DNA of 64,000 nt from Thiosocius sp963808165. Lineage in GTDB: Bacteria; Pseudomonadota; Gammaproteobacteria; Chromatiales; Chromatiaceae. How positions within the stretch are numbered: the stretch's first letter is position 1; every line of letters starts with the position of its first letter. The DNA lies in the NCBI GenBank assembly GCA_963808165.1, contig CAWEET010000007.1, forward strand, positions 62,001 through 126,000, written 5' to 3'. The notes under the pieces were generated by a model. The model was not told where the DNA came from. It searched no databases and saw only the letters and a program-made list of their open reading frames with translations. Positions 53,792-63,387 of this stretch are shown one piece after another. The position numbers and the translations under genes were made by a program.

Positions 53792-55476
53792 CCATTGCCT
53801 GCATCGGGATCGGTGTTGGTGGGGGCACCAGCGTCGCGATCGGTGATGCATTTCTTCTGTGTCGCGGACAGGTGTCAGCGGCGCCCGGCTGGATCGAAAC
53901 CGGACGCATCGAAGCCGAGGTGCAGCGATTCGAGTCGGCAATCCTGCTGGCCGGACAACAGCTGCGTAGCGTGCGCGATCAAATACCTGCAGACACTCCT
54001 CCGGACATCGCCGAATTCGTCGACACGCATCTGTTGATGCTCGAGGACAAGGCGCTGTCCGGTCAACCGATCAATCTGATACGCAACGAAGGGCTGCGTG
54101 CCGAGTGGGCACTGCAGCTGCATCGCGACGCGCTGGCCCGGGTGTTCGAGCAGTTGGAGGACGCCTATCTGCGTGCCCGCCGCGATGATCTCGACCACGT
54201 GGTCAACCGCATCATGGATATTCTCCTCGAACAGCACGAGGCGCACTTCGACGATCTGCGCGGACAGGTCGTGCTGGCGGAAGACCTGACGCCGGCTGAC
54301 GTCATATTGATGAAGAACCAGGGTATTGCCGGTTTCGTCACCGATTACGGCGGCCCCATGTCACATACGGCAATCCTTGCGCGCAGCCTGGGCATTCCCG
54401 CGGTTATCGGCACCCGCAGCGCCACCAGGTGCCTGGAACAGGGCGAGCGGCTGGTCCTGGACGCGGGAAACGGGATTGTACTGGCCGACTGCGACAGCGA
54501 GATGCTGGCATATTTCGAAGCCCTTCGAGCCGCCGGCATCTCGCGCACGGCTGAGCTGCGCAGGCGCGGCGCACATCCGTCAGTCACCCGCGATGGCGAG
54601 ACGATTCAGCTGCTGGCCAATATCGAGCTCCCCGAAGACGTTGCACTGGCTCGCGCCAATGGGGCACAGGGCGTCGGGCTTTACCGCACCGAGTTCCTCT
54701 ACATGAATTGTGACGCCGCGCCGAGTGAAGACGAACACTTTGCCGCCTATCTTGCCGTGGTTGAGGGCATGCAAGGTCGGCCGATCACTATCCGCACGCT
54801 CGACCTGGGCGGAGACAAACAACCCAGGGGCGCCGGGCATGCTCCATCGTCGGTGAACCCAGCGCTCGGGCTGCGCGCGATCCGCCTTTGCCTCAAGGAG
54901 CCCGAGTTGTTCCGGCCTCAGATCCGCGCGATCCTGCGCGCATCGGCATTCGGTCCGGTCCGAATCATGCTCCCGATGCTCACCAGCACCTGGGAAGCGA
55001 AACAGGCTGAGCGCATCATCCGCCAGACCATGCTGCAGCTCGATGCCGAAGGCGTAGAGTACGACCAGGGCATCCTGATCGGCGGAATGATCGAAGTGCC
55101 GGCGGCCGCGCTGGACGCACGCGCCTTCGCCCAATGCCTGGATTTCCTGTCGATCGGGACCAACGATCTGATCCAGTACACGCTAGCGATCGACCGTGTC
55201 GACGACGAAGTGAACTATCTTTATGACCCTGCCCACCCGGCCGTACTCCGGTTGATCCAAGAGGTGGTCCTGGCCGGCGCATCAGAGGGAGTGCCTGTGA
55301 GCATGTGTGGAGAGATGGCCGGTGACGCGCGATTCATACCGCTGCTGCTCGGCCTGGGCTTGAGGGAACTCAGCATGCAGCCGGCCGCAATATTGGACGC
55401 ACGTGAGCAGATACGCGGCCTGGACACGAGTCGACTGGCGCCGACCGTGCAGAGTCTGTTCCAAGGCAGTCAATAG
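53788..55476 (+). CDS. ptsI: PTS enzyme I (PtsI)
   Basis: PEP-dependent histidine kinase starting the PTS chain. Active His193 in GGPMSHTAILARSLGIPAV, GVGLYRTEFLYM, PMLTSTWEA-type barrel and catalytic Cys in VSMCGEMAGD. 562 residues, with no GAF domain, so it is PtsI rather than PtsP. Next in line after ptsH. Confidence 0.95.
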   Translation: MTIACIGIGVGGGTSVAIGDAFLLCRGQVSAAPGWIETGRIEAEVQRFESAILLAGQQLRSVRDQIPADTPPDIAEFVDTHLLMLEDKALSGQPINLIRNEGLRAEWALQLHRDALARVFEQLEDAYLRARRDDLDHVVNRIMDILLEQHEAHFDDLRGQVVLAEDLTPADVILMKNQGIAGFVTDYGGPMSHTAILARSLGIPAVIGTRSATRCLEQGERLVLDAGNGIVLADCDSEMLAYFEALRAAGISRTAELRRRGAHPSVTRDGETIQLLANIELPEDVALARANGAQGVGLYRTEFLYMNCDAAPSEDEHFAAYLAVVEGMQGRPITIRTLDLGGDKQPRGAGHAPSSVNPALGLRAIRLCLKEPELFRPQIRAILRASAFGPVRIMLPMLTSTWEAKQAERIIRQTMLQLDAEGVEYDQGILIGGMIEVPAAALDARAFAQCLDFLSIGTNDLIQYTLAIDRVDDEVNYLYDPAHPAVLRLIQEVVLAGASEGVPVSMCGEMAGDARFIPLLLGLGLRELSMQPAAILDAREQIRGLDTSRLAPTVQSLFQGSQ

Positions 55477-55655
55477 CCCTCTGACTCCGTCCAGCTGACA
55501 AGACCCGACAGTCCGAGAACCCCTATCGGCCCACAAAAGCCCGGCGCTCGGTGGGCGAGGGGCGACGCCGGCAGCACCCGCGACCCAGACCCTCAGAAAC
55601 GGGCAGCCTGCTAAACTCTGCGGCGAGAGCCCCAACCAGTATTCCCATTCCCAGC

Positions 55656-57017
55656 ATGAGCACCTCGACCGAGCACAACAGCGAAGATACCCGTCTGCAG
55701 CGGATTCAGGACATCCTCGCTTCCGGCGCGGTGCGAGAGGCATCACGATTGTTGCGCAGCCTCGCACCGGCCGAGATTGCACACATGCTCGAGTCGCTGC
55801 CACCGGCCGAGCGCGAGCTGGTCTGGAATCTGGTCGACGAGGAACACGACGGTCAGATCCTGCTGCTGGTCACCGAGGAAGTGCGTGCCAACCTGATCCG
55901 TCACATGGATCCGGAGGAGCTGTTGGCGGCAACCGCCAACCTCGACCTGGACGATTTGGCCGACCTCGTGCAGCAAATGCCGTCGGCGATAACCTCAGAG
56001 GTCATGCAGGCGCTCGACGACCAGCGCCGCAAACGTCTCGAGGCGGTACTGTCGTACCCGGAAGACACCGCCGGCGGCCTGATGAACACCGACACGGTGA
56101 CAGTGCGCCCCGAGGTCACCCTCGACGTCGTGCTGCGTTATCTGCGGCGCCTTGGCGAAAGCGTTCCGCGCGACACCGACAAGCTGTTTGTGGTGAATCG
56201 AGACGACCACTATCTGGGCATCCTGCCGCTGTCGCAACTGGTCTCACGCGACCCCGAGGACACGGTTGCCGAGGCGATGAGTCTCGCCATGCAGGCAATC
56301 CCCGCGGACACCTCGGAGAGTGAGGTCGCTCGCCGCTTCGAGGCACACGATATGCTGTCCGCGCCGGTGGTGGGCGGCGAAGGGCGATTGCTCGGGCGCA
56401 TAACGATCGACGACGTGGTTGACGTGATCCGGGAAGAGGGCGAGCACCAGTTCATGGGTGGCGCGGGACTGTCCGAGGAAGAGGACATGTTTGCCCCGGT
56501 TCTGGCCAGCACCCGGCGACGGGCGCTCTGGTTGGGCATCAACCTCGCAACTGCATTTCTCGCCTCTTGGGTGATTGGGCAGTTCGAAGCGACCCTGTCG
56601 AAGGTCGTCGCACTCGCGGTTTTGATGCCGATCGTTGCCAGCATGGGTGGTATCGCCGGCAGTCAGACGCTGACGCTGGCGATTCGCGGCATCGCCCTGG
56701 GCCAACTGAGCGCCAAGAACGCCCGTGCGCTGATGATCAAGGAGCTGGCTGTCGGGTCGCTGAATAGCCTGATCTGGGCAGTGGTGGTCGCATTGATCGC
56801 GGGCGTCTGGTTCCACAGCGCCGGGATCGCGATATTGATCGGCGTAGCCATCACCATCAACCTTTTGTTCGCGGCCGTTACCGGCGCACTGCTGCCGCTG
56901 TTGCTCGAGCGCCTTGGCATCGATCCGGCGCTGGCGGGATCCGTGCTGCTGACCACGGTCACCGACGTGGTCGGTTTCGTGTCCTTCCTCGGGCTCGCCA
57001 CCCTGTTCCTGGTATGA
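55656..57017 (+). CDS. mgtE: Magnesium transporter MgtE
   Basis: Magnesium channel. An acidic N domain (about 20-130), two CBS domains (about 135-255) and five C-terminal helices with MPIVASMGGIAGSQTLTLAI and the conserved LLTTVTDVVGF pore part. 453 residues. ATG 55656 is chosen as the domain start. Its stop overlaps the next ATG (ATGA). Confidence 0.95.
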   Translation: MSTSTEHNSEDTRLQRIQDILASGAVREASRLLRSLAPAEIAHMLESLPPAERELVWNLVDEEHDGQILLLVTEEVRANLIRHMDPEELLAATANLDLDDLADLVQQMPSAITSEVMQALDDQRRKRLEAVLSYPEDTAGGLMNTDTVTVRPEVTLDVVLRYLRRLGESVPRDTDKLFVVNRDDHYLGILPLSQLVSRDPEDTVAEAMSLAMQAIPADTSESEVARRFEAHDMLSAPVVGGEGRLLGRITIDDVVDVIREEGEHQFMGGAGLSEEEDMFAPVLASTRRRALWLGINLATAFLASWVIGQFEATLSKVVALAVLMPIVASMGGIAGSQTLTLAIRGIALGQLSAKNARALMIKELAVGSLNSLIWAVVVALIAGVWFHSAGIAILIGVAITINLLFAAVTGALLPLLLERLGIDPALAGSVLLTTVTDVVGFVSFLGLATLFLV

Positions 57018-57775
57018 GGTCGGCGTGTTGCATATACCGGGAAGAGAATGATGACACCCAACTAGAGATCTGGGACGAAGGCGACCTGCGCAGCCTGTGG
57101 TTCGACGATGTCATCCTGCAGACTCAGATTCATCTGCATGATCCGGCGGTTCTCCCGAACCCGGTCAATCGCGCCATGCTGGCACACCTGATGTTCGAAC
57201 CCCCACTGGGCCGGGTAATGCTGGCTGGCTGCGGCGGCGGTGCAATCGCCCGCTGGCTGCATGCACGTATGCCCGACGTGACGGGAGACGCGGTCGAACT
57301 GTCGGATACGGTGGCGCGCCTGGCGCGCGAGTATTTCGACTTCCCGCCCACACAACACAGCAACTGGCAGCTATTGGTCGGAGACGTGCGCGAGCATCTG
57401 GTGCACAGCGACGCACACTATGACTTCATCCTGGTCGATCTGGAGGAGGATCAGTCCACCCCGGCGTGGCTGACCAGCCCGGGTTTTCTGACCGGCTGTC
57501 GCGACCACCTCAGCCCCCAAGGCACCCTGACCCTGAACCTGATCGTCGACGATGCCGCAGCGGCTAGCGAAGCGCTGTTCGCGATCCGCGGGGTATTCGG
57601 TGCGGGCACCCTGCTGCTGGATGACCCGGATCACGACAATCTGATGGTCATCGCATTCGTCGCAGACACTCCCCCTATCCCCCGGAGCGACCGCTTGATC
57701 GAGCTCGGGCTGCGCTGGGGCATCAACTTTCAGGCGCTGGCCAAGCGCATCACGCGGCTCGAAACCACCGCTTGA
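57014..57775 (+). CDS. Spermidine-synthase-like methyltransferase-fold protein
   Basis: Rossmann-fold protein of 253 residues related to SpeE-type proteins. It has GRVMLAGCGGGAIARWLHA, DAVELSDTVARLAREYF and DFILVDLEEDQ, corresponding to the cofactor-binding core. The start overlaps the mgtE stop. Whether it transfers an aminopropyl or methyl group cannot be decided; the N-terminal strand domain of true spermidine synthases is short. Confidence 0.7.
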   Translation: MRSACCIYREENDDTQLEIWDEGDLRSLWFDDVILQTQIHLHDPAVLPNPVNRAMLAHLMFEPPLGRVMLAGCGGGAIARWLHARMPDVTGDAVELSDTVARLAREYFDFPPTQHSNWQLLVGDVREHLVHSDAHYDFILVDLEEDQSTPAWLTSPGFLTGCRDHLSPQGTLTLNLIVDDAAAASEALFAIRGVFGAGTLLLDDPDHDNLMVIAFVADTPPIPRSDRLIELGLRWGINFQALAKRITRLETTA

Positions 57776-57974
57776 GTTGCGCAAAATGGAGCCCTTGATG
57801 CGTGTCCACGCTTCAGCTTTTTCGACCCCGCCGGGCACCGTGAATCCGTCCACGGAGGCGCGACTGCCAGACGCTCCGGCAGACGCCTCCACACCGAATA
57901 TCAGGAGCGCCGCTCGATGCCGTTGGCTCGCTAATTGAGTTGCATGGCGCTCCAGGAGTCGCAGTAAGTCAAGA

Positions 57975-58505
57975 TCAGGCCTGCCTGGTGCCCGGTTCAC
58001 GCTCGAAAGTCGTCGCCTTGCACTTCGGACAGGGCGGAATTGTTCCGGTCTTTTCAAACTGCAGTTGCTCGCCGCACTCAGTGCACCGCAACATGCCCGG
58101 CGCAGCAACCTCGCCGCTGCGGTACAACCCGGCTTCGCGCGCCTGGTCGGCAAACCCCTTCAGTGCCTGGCTCGTCTGATCGGCCATGCCGGCGAACATC
58201 TCCAGCATCCGATTCTGCATCAGCCGCCAGTCGAAGCTGAGCCAGTCGCGAAATTCCTGGCCGCTTTCGGCAATAAAGGTTGCTGCCTGGTGCAGGTCGC
58301 GTTCGACATAGCGCGAAACCTTGTCGGCCTCCTCACGCGTCAACTCCTCGAGTTCGACCGCCCGTTCACGTGCAGCGGCCAGGCTCTCCCGCAACCAGGG
58401 AACCGTCTTTTCCTCAGCATTTTGCGCAGCCTCGTGGACACGCTCGAGCATCGTCTCGTAAGCCTCTACCAGACGATCGACCGGGTCCTTTTCCTGTTCA
58501 CTCAT
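57975..58505 (-). CDS. Zinc-ribbon protein with coiled coil (DUF1451-like)
   Basis: A 176-residue soluble protein, largely helical with many Glu/Ala (residues 1-115). A C-terminal zinc ribbon has CTECGEQL and CPKCKATTF. It begins MSEQEKDPVDRLVEAYETM. Function unknown. Upstream of it, about 50 bases away on the same strand, ends the hemerythrin gene. Confidence 0.8.
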   Translation of the reverse strand: MSEQEKDPVDRLVEAYETMLERVHEAAQNAEEKTVPWLRESLAAARERAVELEELTREEADKVSRYVERDLHQAATFIAESGQEFRDWLSFDWRLMQNRMLEMFAGMADQTSQALKGFADQAREAGLYRSGEVAAPGMLRCTECGEQLQFEKTGTIPPCPKCKATTFEREPGTRQA

Positions 58506-58557
58506 GAAAGCGGCTCCTCAACAGTGATTGCTCACATACACGATGTAATCTGCTGAA

Positions 58558-59004
58558 TCAGGCAACGTCGCGGGTATCTCCAGTGACCTGCCGAACAGCC
58601 GGATACAGGTGCTCGGTTTCCGACTGGATACGGTCCAGTACCAGATCGAACATCTCTTGCGTGTCCTTCATAAAGGCGTCGTACTCCCTGATGACCAACT
58701 GCTTGCTGCGGAGCTTGCACCAGCGCTTGAGATAGGCCGAGAAAATGCGGTTGATCTCACGCGAGCCACCCATGAAGCGGTTCGCGATATTGTTCATCTT
58801 CTGGTCGCCGGAACCTAGCAGTTTGGAATACATCCCGCTGTCGGTCACCGCCATATGGTCCTTGACTGCGTTTACGTAGTCGAAAAACAGATTGCAGGTC
58901 ACTTCGGAATCGCACAATGAGCGGTCACCGAGCAGGTGCTGCAGGATATTGGTCAATTCAGTGATCTTGTGGTTCTGTTCATGCAATTCATCGTAACTGA
59001 TCAT
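58558..59004 (-). CDS. Hemerythrin-like protein
   Basis: Four-helix protein with His/Glu pairs resembling the hemerythrin family: YDELHEQNHKITELTNIL, VKDHMAVTDSGMYSKLL, and a third helix ending SETEHLYPAVR. It may bind a di-iron centre and oxygen or iron. ATG 59004 is chosen because AAGGAG lies six bases upstream; longer frames lack a ribosome-binding site. 148 residues. It faces away from leuS. Confidence 0.65.
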   Translation of the reverse strand: MISYDELHEQNHKITELTNILQHLLGDRSLCDSEVTCNLFFDYVNAVKDHMAVTDSGMYSKLLGSGDQKMNNIANRFMGGSREINRIFSAYLKRWCKLRSKQLVIREYDAFMKDTQEMFDLVLDRIQSETEHLYPAVRQVTGDTRDVA

Positions 59005-59216
59005 GATGTCGTCTCCTTGATCCATCCGCAGTGCGGCTTTTCTAATATTCATGCACGGAAAACTTCCCTTGCCTACTATGGAGAACCTAGCCGATCGACG
59101 GCAAATCTCAATTCCGGGTTTCTTAATCCAGCGCAAAAACCCGCACCGCGTCGCACGGTGGCCGCGGCTGCGGTATGCTTCCGCGATTGCCTTTCCGCCC
59201 TGATGCCGGATCGCCC

Positions 59217-61766
59217 ATGGATCAGCAATACAAGCCAGAACAAATTGAGAACGAAGCCCAGCAATTCTGGGAAGAAAACGGCACATTCAAGGCCAGCGAG
59301 GACCCGCGGAGAGAAAAATTCTACTGCCTCTCGATGTTTCCCTATCCCAGCGGCAAGCTGCACATGGGGCATGTGCGCAACTACACCATCGGTGACGTAA
59401 TTTCGCGCTTCCAGCGCATGCTGGGCAAAAACGTGTTGCAACCGATGGGCTGGGACGCGTTCGGACTACCGGCCGAAAACGCCGCGATCAAGCATGGCAA
59501 ACCGCCGGCCGAGTGGACCTATTCGAATATCGCCTACATGAAGGCGCAGTTGCAGCGGCTTGGCTTCGGTTACGACTGGGACCGCGAACTGGCGACCTGC
59601 AGCCCCGATTATTACCGCTGGGAACAGTGGCTGTTTGCCCGCCTGGTCGATAAGGGCCTCGCCTATCGCAAGACCGCAATGGTCAACTGGGACCCGGTCG
59701 ATCAAACGGTGCTGGCCAACGAGCAGGTGATCGACGGCAAGGGCTGGCGCTCCGGCGCCCCGGTCGAGAAACGCGACATTGAACAGTGGTTTCTGCGCAT
59801 CACCGACTATGCGCAGGAACTCCTCGACGACCTCGACAAGCTGGACGGCTGGCCCGAGCCGGTGGTCACGATGCAGCGCAACTGGATCGGCCGCTCGCTG
59901 GGGGTCCAGATGCGATTCGCCATCCAGGACCGCGACGAGACGCTCGAAATCTACACGACGCGTCCGGACACCCTGATGGGGGTGACCTATGTGGCGGTCG
60001 CCGCCGAACATCCGCTGGCGCTGCGCGCCGCGGCCGACGACCAGACACTTGCGGATTTCATCGCGGAATGCCGCGCCGGCGCAGTGAACGAGGCCGAACT
60101 GGAGACCATGGAGAAGCGGGGTATGCCGATCGGCCTGCACGCACTGCATCCGGTGAGCGGCGAGCCAGTGCCGGTGTTCGCGGCGAACTTCGTGCTGATG
60201 GGTTACGGCACTGGCGCAGTGATGGCGGTCCCGGCGCACGATCAGCGCGACTGGGAGTTCGCGGAGAAATACGGCATCCCCAAGAAACAGGTTATCTTCG
60301 ATCCCGAGGGCCACCCCTGCCCGATCGACGAGTCCGCTTATGTCCAGAGGGGCGTCCTGGCCAATTCGGCACCGTTCGACGGGCTCAGTTCCGATGCAGC
60401 GTTCGACGCAATTGCCGCCTGGCTGGAAAAACACGAAAAGGGCGGCAGGCAGGTGAACTTCCGCCTTCGCGACTGGGGCGTCTCGCGTCAGCGCTACTGG
60501 GGCTGTCCAATCCCGGTGATCCACCGCGCGGACGGCACGATTGCCACCGCGGACGAGTTTCCGGTACGCCTGCCCGAAGATGTCGTGGTCGACGGTTCGG
60601 GTTCGCCGCTGAAAAAGATGCCGGCCTTCTACGATCTGGGCAGCGGTGACCGGCGCGAGACCGACACCTTCGACACCTTCTTCGAGTCGAGCTGGTACTA
60701 CGCCCGCTACTGCTGTCCCGATGCCGACACGGCGATGCTCGACGAGCGTGCCCGATACTGGCTGCCCGTCGATCAGTACATCGGCGGTATCGAGCATGCA
60801 ATTCTGCACCTTCTTTACGCGCGCTTTTTCAACAAACTGATGCGCGACGAAGGCCTGATCGAGTGCGACGAACCCTTCAGCCGCCTGCTGACTCAGGGCA
60901 TGGTGGTTGCGGAAACCTATTACCGCGCCCATCCGGATGGGTCGCGCGAATGGTTCAATCCCGCCGATGTCGAGGTCGAACGCGATGAGAAGGGCCGCAC
61001 CCTGCGGGCAGTCGCCAAACACGACGGCGATCCCGTCACACCTGGCGGCGTGGAAAAGATGTCCAAGTCGAAGAACAATGGTGTAGATCCACAGACCCTG
61101 ATCGACCGCTATGGGGCTGATACGGTTCGCCTCTACACCATGTTCACCGCACCACCCGATCAATCGCTGGAGTGGTCTGACGAAGGTGTCGATGGGGCTC
61201 ATCGGTTCCTCAAGCGTCTTTGGGCGCTTGGCACACGGCTCGCTCAGGTGCAGCAAGGCGTCCGCGCCGATGCGGCCGACTGCAGCGACACGCGCCGCGA
61301 GGTTCACAGTGCGCTGCAGAAGGCCCTTTTCGACTACCAGCGTCAGCAGTACAACACGGTGGTGTCCGCCTGTATGACGATCGTGAACGCGCTCAACAAG
61401 CTAGATGATTCGCCGGCGGCGCTTGCGATGCTGCGCGAGGGCATGGGTATCGTGCTGCGCCTGCTGTCGCCGATAGCACCGCACGTCAGCCATGCGATGT
61501 GGCGCGCGCTCGGCTTCGGCGATGACATCCATCACGCCGGCTGGCCAGCGGTCGATGAATCCGCGCTGCGCTCGGATACGATAGAGTACGTCGTGCAAGT
61601 AAACGGCAAGATGCGGGGCAGGATCGAGGTCGCCGCGGACGCCCCTCGGTCGCTGGTCGAGGAGGCCGCTCTCGGCAACGAGAATGTCCGCCGCTTCACC
61701 GCCGGCCTGACGGTAAGAAAGACAATCGTGGTACCGAACAAGCTGGTCAACATCGTGGCCAAGTGA
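59217..61766 (+). CDS. leuS: Leucyl-tRNA synthetase LeuS
   Basis: Class I aminoacyl-tRNA synthetase, 849 residues. HIGH motif as HMGH (49-52), an editing domain around 220-420 with TTRPDTLMGVTYVA-type sequence, and KMSKSKNNGVDP near residue 614. ATG 59217 is the family start; the longer frame is not. First of leuS-lptE-holA. Confidence 0.97.
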   Translation: MDQQYKPEQIENEAQQFWEENGTFKASEDPRREKFYCLSMFPYPSGKLHMGHVRNYTIGDVISRFQRMLGKNVLQPMGWDAFGLPAENAAIKHGKPPAEWTYSNIAYMKAQLQRLGFGYDWDRELATCSPDYYRWEQWLFARLVDKGLAYRKTAMVNWDPVDQTVLANEQVIDGKGWRSGAPVEKRDIEQWFLRITDYAQELLDDLDKLDGWPEPVVTMQRNWIGRSLGVQMRFAIQDRDETLEIYTTRPDTLMGVTYVAVAAEHPLALRAAADDQTLADFIAECRAGAVNEAELETMEKRGMPIGLHALHPVSGEPVPVFAANFVLMGYGTGAVMAVPAHDQRDWEFAEKYGIPKKQVIFDPEGHPCPIDESAYVQRGVLANSAPFDGLSSDAAFDAIAAWLEKHEKGGRQVNFRLRDWGVSRQRYWGCPIPVIHRADGTIATADEFPVRLPEDVVVDGSGSPLKKMPAFYDLGSGDRRETDTFDTFFESSWYYARYCCPDADTAMLDERARYWLPVDQYIGGIEHAILHLLYARFFNKLMRDEGLIECDEPFSRLLTQGMVVAETYYRAHPDGSREWFNPADVEVERDEKGRTLRAVAKHDGDPVTPGGVEKMSKSKNNGVDPQTLIDRYGADTVRLYTMFTAPPDQSLEWSDEGVDGAHRFLKRLWALGTRLAQVQQGVRADAADCSDTRREVHSALQKALFDYQRQQYNTVVSACMTIVNALNKLDDSPAALAMLREGMGIVLRLLSPIAPHVSHAMWRALGFGDDIHHAGWPAVDESALRSDTIEYVVQVNGKMRGRIEVAADAPRSLVEEAALGNENVRRFTAGLTVRKTIVVPNKLVNIVAK

Positions 61767-61776
61767 CGGAGTCCGA

Positions 61777-62301
61777 ATGAATCTCGTCCCATCGCTCCAG
61801 CAACGGCACCATTCTCTCGGACTGCTGTTGCTGCTGATTGCATTGCAGCTTGGCGGCTGTGGTTTTCAACCACGCGGCGCCGGGATGTCACACCTCAACG
61901 GCGTACCCAGTCCACTGTTTATCGCCGGCGTCGCCCAACACTCCGATCTGTATCGCGAGTTGGATCTCCAGCTTACGGCTGCAGGCGTGGAACTGACCAC
62001 AGATCCGGCAGCCAGCGCATCCACTCTGGTTATCAGCAGGTGGGATCAGGATTCGCGTGTCCTTTCGGTCGACAGTCGCAACAAGGCGGTCGAGTACGAA
62101 CTCGACGAGGTGGTGAGTTTTGCGCTGCGCTCGAGCACCGGCGAAGAGCTGCTGGCTCCGCAAAACGAGCGCGTCATACGTATCCAGTATCGCCCCCCGG
62201 ACTCCCTGCTGGGCGCGACCCGCGAGTCCGAGGTGTTGAGCGGCGACATGCGGCGTGAACTGGTCGAGCGCATCGTTCGCCGCCTCGCCGCGCTGAGCTG
62301 A
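61777..62301 (+). CDS. lptE: LPS assembly lipoprotein LptE
   Basis: Outer-membrane lipoprotein that plugs LptD. Lipobox LQLGGC (Cys28), then GFQPRG, the LptE signature at the mature start, and the late SGDMRRELVERIVRRL. 174 residues. Between leuS and holA, as in E. coli. Confidence 0.93.
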   Translation: MNLVPSLQQRHHSLGLLLLLIALQLGGCGFQPRGAGMSHLNGVPSPLFIAGVAQHSDLYRELDLQLTAAGVELTTDPAASASTLVISRWDQDSRVLSVDSRNKAVEYELDEVVSFALRSSTGEELLAPQNERVIRIQYRPPDSLLGATRESEVLSGDMRRELVERIVRRLAALS

Positions 62302-62311
62302 TCAGGGTCTG

Positions 62312-63352
62312 ATGCGCGTCTACCCAGACCGGCTGCAGCAACACCTCGCCGGGGCGCTGGCCGCCATTTACCTGATCAGCGGCGACGAACCCCTGCAACT
62401 TGGCGAATGCAGCGACGCTATTCGAGGTGCCGCTCGCGCCGCCGGCCACACCAGCCGGGAGGTCATCGATGCCGGCGCAGCCTTCGATTGGCAACGCCTC
62501 GCAGCGGAGGCAGCAGCATTTTCGCTGTTCGCGGAGAAAAAAATCATCGACCTGCGAATGCCCGGCGGCAAGCCCGGCGCCGAGGGGAGCAAGGCGCTGA
62601 CCGCCTATTGCGAAAACCCGCCATCGGACACGCTGTTGCTGCTCACCTTGCCGAAGATCGATCGCCAGCAGCAGAACAGCAAATGGTTCAAGGCAATCGA
62701 AGCGCGCGGTGTGGTCGTGCAGGTCTGGCCGATCGAGCCGCGCCAGCTCCCGGGCTGGATTCGCCAGCGCCTGGTGGCAGCGGGCATCCAGCCAAGCGAT
62801 GAAGCGGTGGGTATGCTAGCGGACCGGGTGGAGGGCAACCTGCTGGCAGCGCGCCAGGAGATTGAGAAACTGCTGCTGTTGCACGGCAGCGGACCGCTAG
62901 GTGCCGACCAGCTGTCCGCTGCAGTCGCCGACAGCGCCCGTTACGACGTTTTTGAACTGGTCGACAGCGCGCTACGTGGCGAGTCCGGACGCTGCGTGCA
63001 CATACTCGAAGGCCTGCGTGGCGAAGGGCTGGCTCCCGCGGTCGTGCTATGGGCGGTCCATCGCGAGGCTCGGAGCATGGCCCAGATATCGGCTGCCGTC
63101 GCCCGGGGCAGGAGTCCGGATGACGCCATCGGCAAAGCGAAGGTTTTCCGTAAGCGCAGTGCACTGGTCCGCCAGGGGCTCGGCAATCTGCGGACGGCGC
63201 AATGGCTCAGTCTGCTCGATCACTGCCATCAGGCGGACGGCGCGATCAAGGGACGCTGCCCCCAGGACGCATGGCTACTGCTCGAGGACGTCGTGCTGGC
63301 CATGAGCGGCCGGCCGCACCCGGCCTGGGACGTCGACGCCGGACACGTTTAG
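62312..63352 (+). CDS. holA: DNA polymerase III delta subunit HolA
   Basis: Clamp-loader wrench subunit. YLISGDEPLQLGECSDAIR, LRMPGGKPGAEGSKAL and DRVEGNLLAARQEIEKL match. 346 residues. Last gene of leuS-lptE-holA. Confidence 0.95.
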   Translation: MRVYPDRLQQHLAGALAAIYLISGDEPLQLGECSDAIRGAARAAGHTSREVIDAGAAFDWQRLAAEAAAFSLFAEKKIIDLRMPGGKPGAEGSKALTAYCENPPSDTLLLLTLPKIDRQQQNSKWFKAIEARGVVVQVWPIEPRQLPGWIRQRLVAAGIQPSDEAVGMLADRVEGNLLAARQEIEKLLLLHGSGPLGADQLSAAVADSARYDVFELVDSALRGESGRCVHILEGLRGEGLAPAVVLWAVHREARSMAQISAAVARGRSPDDAIGKAKVFRKRSALVRQGLGNLRTAQWLSLLDHCHQADGAIKGRCPQDAWLLLEDVVLAMSGRPHPAWDVDAGHV

Positions 63353-63387
63353 CGCGGGAGGCCCAGGGCGCACTGCCAAGACGCGCC

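Noticed and set aside
59466..61307. 613-codon open frame opposite leuS
   Set aside because: It is fully antisense to a complete leucyl-tRNA synthetase with all motifs; high GC gives long open frames on the opposite strand.
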